6,845 nt of DNA, taken from assembly GCA_947178045.1 (NCBI GenBank), contig CAMWWR010000101.1, forward strand, positions 1 through 6,845, in the 5' to 3' direction. This DNA comes from an uncultured Clostridia bacterium (lineage in GTDB: Bacteria > Bacillota > Clostridia > Lachnospirales > Lachnospiraceae). Under the pieces are notes generated by a model. The model was given only the letters and a program-made list of their open reading frames with translations, was not told the origin of the DNA and did no database searches. Made by a program: the position numbers and the translations under genes. Shown here in pieces: positions 1 through 5,375 of this stretch. Numbering within the stretch: position 1 is the first letter of the stretch; each line of letters starts with the position of its first letter.

Positions 1-1052
1 CGATGGAATATCTGCGCACCATCACACATCTGAGGCCGCGCACCAACACCTTTCAGGCGGTGTTCCGCGTGCGCTCGCTGATCGCTTATGCGATTCATAA
101 ATTTTTTCAGGAGAGAGATTTTGTCTATGTGCACACGCCGCTGATTACCGGGAGCGACTGCGAGGGCGCGGGCGAAATGTTCCAGGTGACGACGCTCGAT
201 CTTGCGAATCCGCCGAAAAATCCGGACGGCACGGTCGATTATTCGAAGGATTTTTTCGGAAAACCGACCAATCTGACCGTGAGCGGACAGCTCAACGGGG
301 AGGCGTACGCGATGGCCTTCCGGAATATCTATACGTTCGGACCGACCTTCCGCGCGGAGAATTCCAACACGACGCGGCATGCGGCGGAGTTCTGGATGAT
401 CGAGCCGGAGATCGCATTTGCGGATCTGAAGGACGATATGCTGCTCGCGGAGAGCATGCTGAAATATATTATCCGCTATGTGCTTGAGAATGCGCCGGAG
501 GAGATGAACTTCTTCAACAGCTTTGTGGATAAGGGCCTGCTTGACCGCCTGAATCATGTGCTGAATTCGGAATTCGGCCATGTGACCTACACCGAGGCTG
601 TCGAGCTGCTGGGAAAGAACAATGACAAATTTGACTACAAGGTGTCCTGGGGCTGCGACCTTCAGACGGAGCATGAGCGCTATCTCACCGAGGAGATCTT
701 CAAGCGGCCGGTATTTGTGACCGATTATCCGAAGGAAATCAAGGCGTTTTATATGAAGCTGAATCCGGACGGGAAGACGGTCGCTGCAATGGACTGCCTT
801 GTGCCGGGCATCGGCGAGATCATCGGCGGCAGCCAGAGAGAGGACGACTACGACAAGCTGCTCGCCCGCATGGATGAGCTCGGGCTGAAGGCGGCGGATT
901 ATGATTTCTATCTCGATCTGAGAAAGTACGGTTCCGCGCGCCATGCGGGCTTCGGGCTCGGCTTTGAGCGCTGCGTGATGTATCTGACCGGGATGGGCAA
1001 TATCCGCGATGTGGTTCCGTTCCCGAGGACCGTCGGCAACTGCGATCTGTAG
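1..1052 (+). CDS. asnS: Asparaginyl-tRNA synthetase, C-terminal catalytic part (5' truncated by window edge)
   Basis: Class II aminoacyl-tRNA synthetase that charges tRNA-Asn with asparagine in the cytoplasm. The reading frame is open from the left edge, so the ATG at base 3 is an internal Met. Counting from it, 349 residues are visible. The family is usually about 460 residues, so roughly the first 115, the OB-fold anticodon-binding domain, lie outside the window. The visible part begins at the junction to the catalytic domain ([17 protein letters not shown], residues 9-25). It contains the substrate-pocket segment [11 protein letters not shown] (50-60), motif 2 with the FRAEN signature (116-120) followed by SNTTRH, and motif 3 GFGLGFER (316-323). 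It ends in PRTVGNCDL, a typical AsnS C-terminus. The Asn-specific pocket and ending argue against AspRS. The stop codon is TAG at 1050-1052, and a terminator follows 48 bases later, so this transcription unit probably ends here. Confidence 0.97.
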   Translation, partial: MEYLRTITHLRPRTNTFQAVFRVRSLIAYAIHKFFQERDFVYVHTPLITGSDCEGAGEMFQVTTLDLANPPKNPDGTVDYSKDFFGKPTNLTVSGQLNGEAYAMAFRNIYTFGPTFRAENSNTTRHAAEFWMIEPEIAFADLKDDMLLAESMLKYIIRYVLENAPEEMNFFNSFVDKGLLDRLNHVLNSEFGHVTYTEAVELLGKNNDKFDYKVSWGCDLQTEHERYLTEEIFKRPVFVTDYPKEIKAFYMKLNPDGKTVAAMDCLVPGIGEIIGGSQREDDYDKLLARMDELGLKAADYDFYLDLRKYGSARHAGFGLGFERCVMYLTGMGNIRDVVPFPRTVGNCDL

Positions 1053-1100
1053 GCAGCCGGATCGCCGGAACTGCGCCGGGCAAGCCAAAATCAGAATCGG

Positions 1101-1132
1101 AAGCAGGATTTGCATCGTCAAGTCCTGCTTTT
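1101..1132 (+). terminator. Rho-independent terminator of asnS
   Basis: A 12-bp stem is visible: AAGCAGGA at 1101-1108 pairs perfectly with TCCTGCTT at 1123-1130. It continues inward through one T-G wobble and TTG/CAA to a 6-base loop, CATCGT, at 1113-1118. The descending arm runs into four T residues (1129-1132). Its place 48 bases after the asnS stop fits intrinsic termination of that gene. The T-tract is short, so read-through into the next gene is possible. Confidence 0.85.
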
Positions 1133-1147
1133 GCTCTATACACACGG

Positions 1148-1166
1148 GCGGGAGAACGTCTCCCGC
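1148..1166. other. Short perfect hairpin between asnS terminator and FlaR-like gene
   Basis: GCGGGAGA (1148-1155) and TCTCCCGC (1159-1166) form an 8-bp GC-rich stem around a 3-base loop, ACG. No T-run follows on either strand, so it is not a typical intrinsic terminator. It lies about 100 bases ahead of the FlaR-like start codon and could be a leader structure or a protein-binding inverted repeat. Function unknown. Confidence 0.4.
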
Positions 1167-1263
1167 GTTCGATTGCCGGGGAGAGGGAACAAGGGAAGAA
1201 CATTCCGCCCCGGGAGGGTTACTCGAAAAGGACAGGCTGCCATGAAAGGTGGGATCAGTACAG

Positions 1264-1821
1264 ATGCACCGGATATTGATTATCGGAGGCAACGGGAGCG
1301 GGAAAACGACAATGTCGTCGATCCTTGCAGAACGGACGGGCCTGCCGCTCGTCCACCTGGATGCGCTCTATTGGACGGCTAACTGGGTGCCGAGGGAGCG
1401 GGAGGATTTTATCCGCCTTTTGCAGGCTGAGCTGGAGAAGCCGGAATGGATAATGGACGGCAATATGAGGCGGACGCTTCCGATGAGACTGCCGTACTGC
1501 GATACGGTCATATATCTGGATTTTCCCGGGATTGTCTGTTTTTTCGGCACGATTCGGCGGATTTTCCAAAATTACGGGAAAAGCCGCGCAGACATGGGCG
1601 GCAGCTGCATCGAGCGGTTCGACCGGCGTTCCTGGAAATTTATCCGGAGCACGCTGTCCTTCAATAAAAAGAACAGGAAGTATTTTTACACGGAGATCGG
1701 GCGGTTCCCGGACGTGACGCTGATTGTTCTTAAAAACCGCAAGCAGGTCAGGCGTTTTTTGGAGAACATCGGGCAGAGTGAGGAAAGCGGAGAAAATAAG
1801 GGACGGATAACGCCGGATTGA
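1264..1821 (+). CDS. FlaR-like P-loop NTPase (topology-modulation / adenylate-kinase-like family)
   Basis: A 185-residue cytoplasmic protein of the P-loop kinase-like family often annotated as FlaR or DNA topology modulation protein. The true substrate of this family is not established, and a small-molecule kinase role is as likely as any effect on DNA topology. Visible motifs are Walker A GGNGSGKT (residues 8-15), the family signature HLDALYW (31-37), WIMDGN (62-67) and the beta-strand TVIYLDFP (81-88), which probably carries Walker B. A basic helical region and the strand VTLIVLKNRKQVRRFL follow. I chose the ATG at 1264 because the family starts directly with the strand before the P-loop, and AAAGGTGG at 1245-1252 is a plausible ribosome binding site 11 bases upstream. 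An in-frame GTG at 1249 would add five residues but has no good binding site. It follows the asnS terminator, so it probably has its own promoter, which I could not identify. Confidence 0.88.
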   Translation: MHRILIIGGNGSGKTTMSSILAERTGLPLVHLDALYWTANWVPREREDFIRLLQAELEKPEWIMDGNMRRTLPMRLPYCDTVIYLDFPGIVCFFGTIRRIFQNYGKSRADMGGSCIERFDRRSWKFIRSTLSFNKKNRKYFYTEIGRFPDVTLIVLKNRKQVRRFLENIGQSEESGENKGRITPD

Positions 1822-1849
1822 GAGAACCGGCGGAAGCCGTTCGGTTATC
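1806..1849 (+). other. Nested inverted repeats over the FlaR-like stop codon
   Basis: CGCCGG (1811-1816) pairs with CCGGCG (1827-1832) around the TGA stop at 1819-1821. An outer pair, GATAAC (1806-1811) and GTTATC (1844-1849), encloses it, sharing one base with the inner stem. There is no T-run, so an intrinsic terminator is doubtful. It may protect an mRNA 3' end or attenuate transcription. Confidence 0.35.
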
Positions 1850-1927
1850 GGGGAACAAACAGATATTGCGCGCGATGGAGGCAGAGTCGAAACAGGGAGG
1901 CCTGGCGTGAAAGCGGCGCGGTGGGCC

Positions 1928-2090
1928 GCACGGAAGCAGAGAGAGACTGCGGGGAAGCTGTGCGGAGGGACTGCACGGAAGCAGAGAGGGCTGCGATGAA
2001 ACTGTGCGGAGGGACTGCACGGAAGCAGAGAGACTGTGGGGAAACTGCGCGGATGAACTGCACGGCGCGGATGGGCTGCACGGAAACGGA
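1928..2090 (+). repeat. Degenerate purine-rich tandem repeat, about 45-bp unit, upstream of the ArsR gene
   Basis: The word GCACGG recurs at 1928, 1973, 2017, 2060 and 2078, giving steps of 45, 44, 43 and 18 bases. The first three copies extend to the identical 16-mer GCACGGAAGCAGAGAG. Between them lies a related half-unit of the form CTGYGSGGAARCTGYGCGGA, so each unit looks like two copies of a sequence of about 22 bp. The frame shifts by one base from copy to copy, which argues against protein coding even though one frame (from the GTG at 1921) happens to be open into the ArsR gene. The preceding stretch 1870-1920 is also purine-rich and contains GATGGAGGCAG (1874-1884), which recurs in the 93-bp array at 3654-3664. 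Together with 1822-1870 this fills the whole gap between the FlaR-like and ArsR genes. Confidence 0.85.
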
Positions 2091-2091
2091 G
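2088..2091 (+). promoter_or_regulatory. Ribosome binding site fixing the ArsR start
   Basis: GGAG at 2088-2091 is followed by six bases and ATG at 2098. It favours this start over the upstream in-frame GTG at 1921, which would translate the out-of-frame repeats. Confidence 0.6.
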
Positions 2092-2097
2092 CGAGGA

Positions 2098-2550
2098 ATG
2101 AAAAAGAGCGAGAAGAGGCATATTATACCACATGATCACGGGCATGGAACGGAGAAGCTGCTGGAGTCCATGCCGTCGGAAAAAGCGTTCGGCGAGGCGG
2201 CGGATATTTTCGCACAGCTGTCCGATGCGACGCGGCTCAGAATCCTGTGGATCCTGTGCCACAGCGAGGAATGCGTCAATGATATCGCGGCCGCGGTGGA
2301 TATGAGTGCGCCGGCAGTATCGCATCATCTGAGAAATCTGCGCCAGGCTGGTTTTATCCGCAGCCGCAGGGAGGGCAAGGAGGTTCTGTACCGCCTGGAG
2401 GACACCGCAACGGCCTGTCTGGTGCACCGGATGGTGGACGGCGTATTTCAGATGAAATGTCCGAGACTGGCCGGCGATTTCGGGCACGGCTTTCCGGAGG
2501 CTTTCGAGCGCTGTTCCCGGGAGGAGAGAGAAGCGGCGGAGGAAGGGTGA
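2098..2550 (+). CDS. ArsR/SmtB-family metal-responsive-type transcriptional repressor
   Basis: A 150-residue winged-helix DNA-binding protein, expected to act as a dimeric repressor released by metal binding. The N-terminus is His-rich (H8, H12, H14, H16). The core runs from FGEAADIFAQLSDATRLRIL (31-50) through the recognition-helix segment SAPAVSHHLRNLRQAG (70-85) to the wing REGKEVLYRLED (91-102). C59 and D62 (ECVND, 58-62) match the Cys-x-x-Asp pair of the alpha-3N metal site in SmtB, and the N-terminal histidines could complete that site. The alpha-5 zinc site of CzrA-type proteins is not conserved: the D-x-H pair reads DTA at 102-104. Further cysteines at 54, 107, 121 and 139 could contribute thiol ligands. 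The 30-residue acidic tail after CPRL is longer than in many homologues. No metal transporter or detoxification gene is next to it in this window, so its target and ligand are unknown. The family call is firm; metal specificity is inference. Confidence 0.93.
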   Translation: MKKSEKRHIIPHDHGHGTEKLLESMPSEKAFGEAADIFAQLSDATRLRILWILCHSEECVNDIAAAVDMSAPAVSHHLRNLRQAGFIRSRREGKEVLYRLEDTATACLVHRMVDGVFQMKCPRLAGDFGHGFPEAFERCSREEREAAEEG

Positions 2551-2620
2551 AGGAGCGATTGAGGGTATATTGCGCGTGGACTCGTGGCATGCGCGGGTAT
2601 AAATACTATTTTGATGAAGC

Positions 2621-2626
2621 GGAGGA
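2621..2626 (+). promoter_or_regulatory. Strong ribosome binding site fixing the LRR gene start
   Basis: GGAGGA at 2621-2626 is followed by eight bases and ATG at 2635. This near-consensus site decides against the in-frame GTG at 2584 and ATG at 2614 upstream. The sequence just before it (TATAAATACTATTTTG from 2598) is unusually AT-rich for the locus and may hold a -10 element, but no well-spaced -35 is visible. Confidence 0.75.
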
Positions 2627-2634
2627 ACTGGAAG

Positions 2635-3531
2635 ATGAGAACGGGAAGCCGGGCCGGGGAATGGGAGCTTTCAGGGACGGAGATACTTGAGCCCCATGCC
2701 TTTGAGGGACGCGGGGAGCTGCGCCGCGTTGTTGTGCAGGAGGGAATGACTGTGCTTCCGGACTACGCTTTTGCCGAGTGCAGGGGACTGGCCGAGGTCA
2801 TTCTTCCTTCCACCATGCTAGAGCTGGGCAGACACGCATTTTACAACTGCCGCGGCCTTGCATTCCTTTCCGTTCCGGCGGGGCTCGCCTCCGTCGGAGA
2901 CGGGGCGTTCAAGAACTGTCCGGCGCTTCGGTACATTACCTTTTACGGGATGAGATCGGGGGAGGATCAGTGTGTCCGGAAGATTCTGTTTGATATCGAG
3001 CAGGAGACGGAGCTCACGCTGGAATACGACGACGGAACCGCAAGACTTGTCATGCCGCAGTATGATTACCAGTATGTGGCGAATGAGCCTGCGCGGATCT
3101 TTTCCGAGGTCAGTTACGGCACCGGGCATTATTACAGAAAATGTGTGAACGCGAGGGAGCTTCAATTTGACTCCTACGACCGGTTGTTCCCGATGTCGCG
3201 CCGCGAGAATTCCGTCCGGACAGTCTCGGAGCAGTGCATGGCGCGGCTCCGTTTTCCGTATCGGCTGTCGGAGCCGGCGGCGGACGCATACAGAGATTAC
3301 CTGAAGGAGCATCTCGAGGAGACGGCGGAACGACTGCTTGCGGAGAGCGCCGCGGAGCGGGGAGCGTTGGAAAAGCTGCTCTGGCTGGGAGATTTCGGCG
3401 TCCTGACCCGGGAAAATCTGCCCCGCGTTCTGGAGCTCGCGCAGGCCGCCCGGAATGCGGAGGCGGTGGCATGGCTTATGGAATACCGGAGCACGCATTT
3501 TGCGGCGGAGCGGAAGCGCTTTGAGCTGTAG
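2635..3531 (+). CDS. BspA-like leucine-rich repeat protein with helical C-terminal domain, cytoplasmic
   Basis: A 298-residue protein with no signal peptide or membrane segment, unlike many BspA-type LRR proteins, which are surface-exposed. Residues 15-104 hold four LRR_5-type repeats of exactly 23 residues: the anchor Phe of HAFEG, YAFAEC, HAFYNC and GAFKNC falls at 23, 46, 69 and 92. Each is followed by a strand such as LAEVILPSTM or LAFLSVPAGL. Residues 105-200 form a region I do not recognise, rich in Tyr and acidic residues. Residues 200-298 are mostly helical and end in a segment of the form LTRENLPRVLELAQAARNAEAVAWLMEY, resembling a helical repeat. The gene begins 84 bases after the ArsR stop and is followed by a 293-base repeat-filled gap before the VWA gene. 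A role as scaffold, sensor or client for the MoxR/VWA pair is inferred only from neighbourhood. Domain call firm, function unknown. Confidence 0.87.
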   Translation: MRTGSRAGEWELSGTEILEPHAFEGRGELRRVVVQEGMTVLPDYAFAECRGLAEVILPSTMLELGRHAFYNCRGLAFLSVPAGLASVGDGAFKNCPALRYITFYGMRSGEDQCVRKILFDIEQETELTLEYDDGTARLVMPQYDYQYVANEPARIFSEVSYGTGHYYRKCVNARELQFDSYDRLFPMSRRENSVRTVSEQCMARLRFPYRLSEPAADAYRDYLKEHLEETAERLLAESAAERGALEKLLWLGDFGVLTRENLPRVLELAQAARNAEAVAWLMEYRSTHFAAERKRFEL

Positions 3532-3550
3532 GCTGCAGGGGAGCATGACG

Positions 3551-3810
3551 GGAAAACGCGAACGGAGGCAGCAGAAGCCGCAGCTGGGAAGCCATGAAAA
3601 GCGTGAGCAGAAGGCAGCAGAGGCCGTGGACAGGAGAAGTTTTGGAAAACGCGGATGGAGGCAGTGGAAGCCGCGGTTGGGAAGTCATGAAAAGCGTGAG
3701 CAGAAGGCAGCAGAGACCGTGGATAGGAGAAGTTCTGGAAACTGCGAAAGGAGCCAGCAGAAGCCGCAGCTGAAAAGCCATGGAAAACGCAGGCGGAGAA
3801 CAGAGAAGGG
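3551..3810 (+). repeat. Tandem array of 93-bp purine-rich units upstream of the VWA-like gene
   Basis: Copy 1 (3551-3643) and copy 2 (3644-3736) have identical length and match at 83 of 93 positions by eye. Copy 3 starts at 3737 (GGAAACTGCG), and its first 46 bases match copy 1 at 40 positions. It then breaks at 3782 into a further partial copy (GGAAAACGCAGGCGGAG), only 45 bases later. Each 93-bp unit contains two related halves, GGAAAACGCGAACGGAGGCAG and TGAAAAGCGTGAGCAGAAGGCAG, so the base unit is about 46 bp. The period is a multiple of three and several frames are open on both strands. However, the candidate peptides are very basic and low in complexity, and lack good ribosome binding sites. 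The array fills nearly the whole gap between the LRR and VWA-like genes, and I see no separate gene or terminator there. Confidence 0.9.
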
Positions 3811-3815
3811 CGGGT

Positions 3816-3819
3816 GGAG
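3816..3819 (+). promoter_or_regulatory. Ribosome binding site fixing the VWA-like gene start
   Basis: GGAG at 3816-3819, within GGTGGAGAGGAC, lies five bases before ATG at 3825. The in-frame ATG at 3780 lies inside the repeat array, with only AAAAGCC in front of it, and is a poor candidate. Confidence 0.6.
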
Positions 3820-3824
3820 AGGAC

Positions 3825-5216
3825 ATGCACGGACAGAGGCAGGAGCTGGAACGGCTCGGAAGGCGTATTCTGAGTGCGGCTCGGGACGAGCTGTATTTGT
3901 CGATGCGCTTTTTAGATTCGGCGTTCGCGGCGCTGCCGTATGAGATGAACCTGAATACGCGCGTTCTGGCAACGGACGGGGAACGCTTATATTTTAACCC
4001 TGCCTTCTTGATGAAGCAGTACCGGGAGGATGCCGTGGCAGTCAACCGGGCCTATCTGCATTCGGTGCTTCACTGTATATTCCGGCACGCATCGCGCCAG
4101 AAGGAGCAGGACGGGGAGCTGTGGGATTTGTCCTGTGATATTGCGGTGGAGGAGCTGCTCGATTCCATGGAGGATAAATCGGTTCGGAGGCTTGTGCCGG
4201 AGGAACGCGAGAAGCTGTACGGCAGACTGCATGAGAGAATGAAGGTGCTCACGGCGGAGGGCATATATCATTATTTCCGGCAGGAAAAGCTGCCGCTGGA
4301 CGAGCTTTTTCGGCTGGAGAAACTGTTTTATGTGGATGACCACAGGTTTTTTGAGGCTGCGGAGCGGGAGAAGCCGGCCGGGCAAGATGGAGTTGGGGAC
4401 GGAGCGCAGGGCGGCCCGGAAAGCGGCGGTGGGGGCCGCGGAGAAAAGCAGCCTCGCGCGCGCAGCCGGGAGGAGCTTGCGGCGCTGGAGCGGAAGTGGA
4501 AACGCATCGGGGAAAGCATGAAAACGAATCTGGAAACTTTCGGTGCGCAGGCCGGGCTGCACGCGGGCGGCCTGCTCGCGAGTCTGACGGTGGAATACCG
4601 CGAGAGATATGATTACGCCGATTTTCTGCGGAAATTTACAAGGCCGCGCGAGGAAATGCGGCTGTCGGAGGAGGAATTCGACACAGCATTCTACACCTAC
4701 GGCCTGAGCCTGTACGGAAATCTTCCGCTTGTTGAGCCGCTTGAATACACGGAGGCAAACAGGATCAGCGAGCTTGTCATTGTGATCGATACGTCCGGTT
4801 CCTGCCAGGCGGAAGGCGTGGACGAATTTTTGCGCGATACCTTTGCGGTGCTCGGGGACAGCGGGCTGTTTACGCGCCATTACCGGGTGAGGCTGCTGCA
4901 GAGCGATGCGAAGGTACATTCCGATGAGCTGATCACCAATGCCGCCGAGGCGGACGAGCTGCGGCGGCATTTCAAATTGTACGGGGGCGGAGGAACCGAT
5001 TTTCGCGCCGCGTTCGAATATGTCAGAGCCCGGCGGGAAAACGGCGACATGACAGGAATCCAGGGGCTTCTGTATTTTACCGACGGCTACGGGACATTCC
5101 CGGAGGAACGGCCGGATTATGACACCGCCTTTTTGTTCTGGCGCTCCGATTATGAGGATATCCCCGTTCCGGCATGGGCTTATAAGCTGCTGCTGCAAAA
5201 GGAGCCGGAGAGATGA
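3825..5216 (+). CDS. VWA-like protein with DUF2201-type metallopeptidase-like N-terminal domain (MoxR partner)
   Basis: A 463-residue cytoplasmic protein without signal peptide or membrane segment. Residues 10-180 resemble the putative metallopeptidase domain found in DUF2201 proteins. This includes YLHSVLHCIFRH (77-88), with histidines at 79, 83 and 88. The Glu expected after the first His of an HExxH motif is Ser80, so classical zinc-protease catalysis is doubtful. Residues 182-217 form a Gly-rich charged linker. Residues 315-463 are a VWA-like domain with a complete MIDAS: D322, S324 and S326 in DTSGS, T391 in GGGGTDF and D420 in FTDGYG. VWA proteins of this kind bind Mg and serve as adaptors for MoxR AAA+ ATPases, as ViaA does for RavA and NorD for NorQ. 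Such an ATPase follows 159 bases downstream. I chose the ATG at 3825 for its ribosome binding site; an ATG at 3780 would add 15 low-complexity residues. Confidence 0.9.
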   Translation: MHGQRQELERLGRRILSAARDELYLSMRFLDSAFAALPYEMNLNTRVLATDGERLYFNPAFLMKQYREDAVAVNRAYLHSVLHCIFRHASRQKEQDGELWDLSCDIAVEELLDSMEDKSVRRLVPEEREKLYGRLHERMKVLTAEGIYHYFRQEKLPLDELFRLEKLFYVDDHRFFEAAEREKPAGQDGVGDGAQGGPESGGGGRGEKQPRARSREELAALERKWKRIGESMKTNLETFGAQAGLHAGGLLASLTVEYRERYDYADFLRKFTRPREEMRLSEEEFDTAFYTYGLSLYGNLPLVEPLEYTEANRISELVIVIDTSGSCQAEGVDEFLRDTFAVLGDSGLFTRHYRVRLLQSDAKVHSDELITNAAEADELRRHFKLYGGGGTDFRAAFEYVRARRENGDMTGIQGLLYFTDGYGTFPEERPDYDTAFLFWRSDYEDIPVPAWAYKLLLQKEPER

Positions 5217-5253
5217 GCGCGGTGTGAAAAACGGCTGGCGGCCGGAGAGATGA
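5204..5253 (+). repeat. 13-bp direct repeat duplicating the end of the VWA-like gene
   Basis: GCCGGAGAGATGA occurs at 5204-5216, where it contains the last codons and stop of the VWA-like gene, and again at 5241-5253, 37 bases downstream. The rest of the gap up to 5375 is again purine-rich (for example GGAAGCGGAAGACGGGAAGC around 5270-5290). It resembles the other two spacers in composition but has no clear tandem period. I see no gene in this gap. Confidence 0.6.
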
Positions 5254-5375
5254 AGATAGCATGAGAAGCAGGAAGCGGAAGACGGGAAGCCGCAGAGACG
5301 GCGCGGCACGAAAGGCGGGCGACAACAGAATCAGGATATAAAAAAAGCTGCCACACAGCGGAAAGAAGGACGGCA

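Noticed and set aside
1110..1142. Promoter for the FlaR-like gene (TTGCAT and TATACA)
   Set aside because: The spacing is 21 bases, too long, and the -35 candidate lies inside the asnS terminator stem-loop.
1928..2090. CRISPR array
   Set aside because: The units are contiguous degenerate tandem repeats with no unique spacers of even length, and no cas gene is present. The same holds for 3551-3810.
1255..2487. Long open frame on the minus strand opposite the FlaR-like and ArsR genes
   Set aside because: It is antisense to two well-recognised genes and crosses a repeat array. Its translation is Pro/Arg/Ser-rich with no domain. Open antisense frames are expected with GC-rich codon use.
2598..2603. 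Promoter before the LRR gene (TATAAA as -10)
   Set aside because: The best -35 candidate, TGGACT at 2578-2583, is only 14 bases upstream and matches the consensus at four of six positions. This is too weak to list as a promoter.
3455..3943. Plus-strand frame encoding a basic 31-residue repeat (GKRERRQQKPQLGSHEK type)
   Set aside because: It starts inside the LRR gene and runs 119 bases into the VWA-like gene in another frame. It has no usable ribosome binding site and reads the non-coding 93-bp array. Its repeat period being a multiple of three is not enough.
3987..5309. Long open frame on the minus strand opposite the VWA-like gene
   Set aside because: It mirrors the VWA-like gene, whose MIDAS and metallopeptidase-like motifs are convincing. 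The antisense product shows no motif.
5337..5342. Promoter before the MoxR gene (TATAAA as -10)
   Set aside because: No -35-like hexamer is present at a workable distance in the GC-rich sequence upstream.
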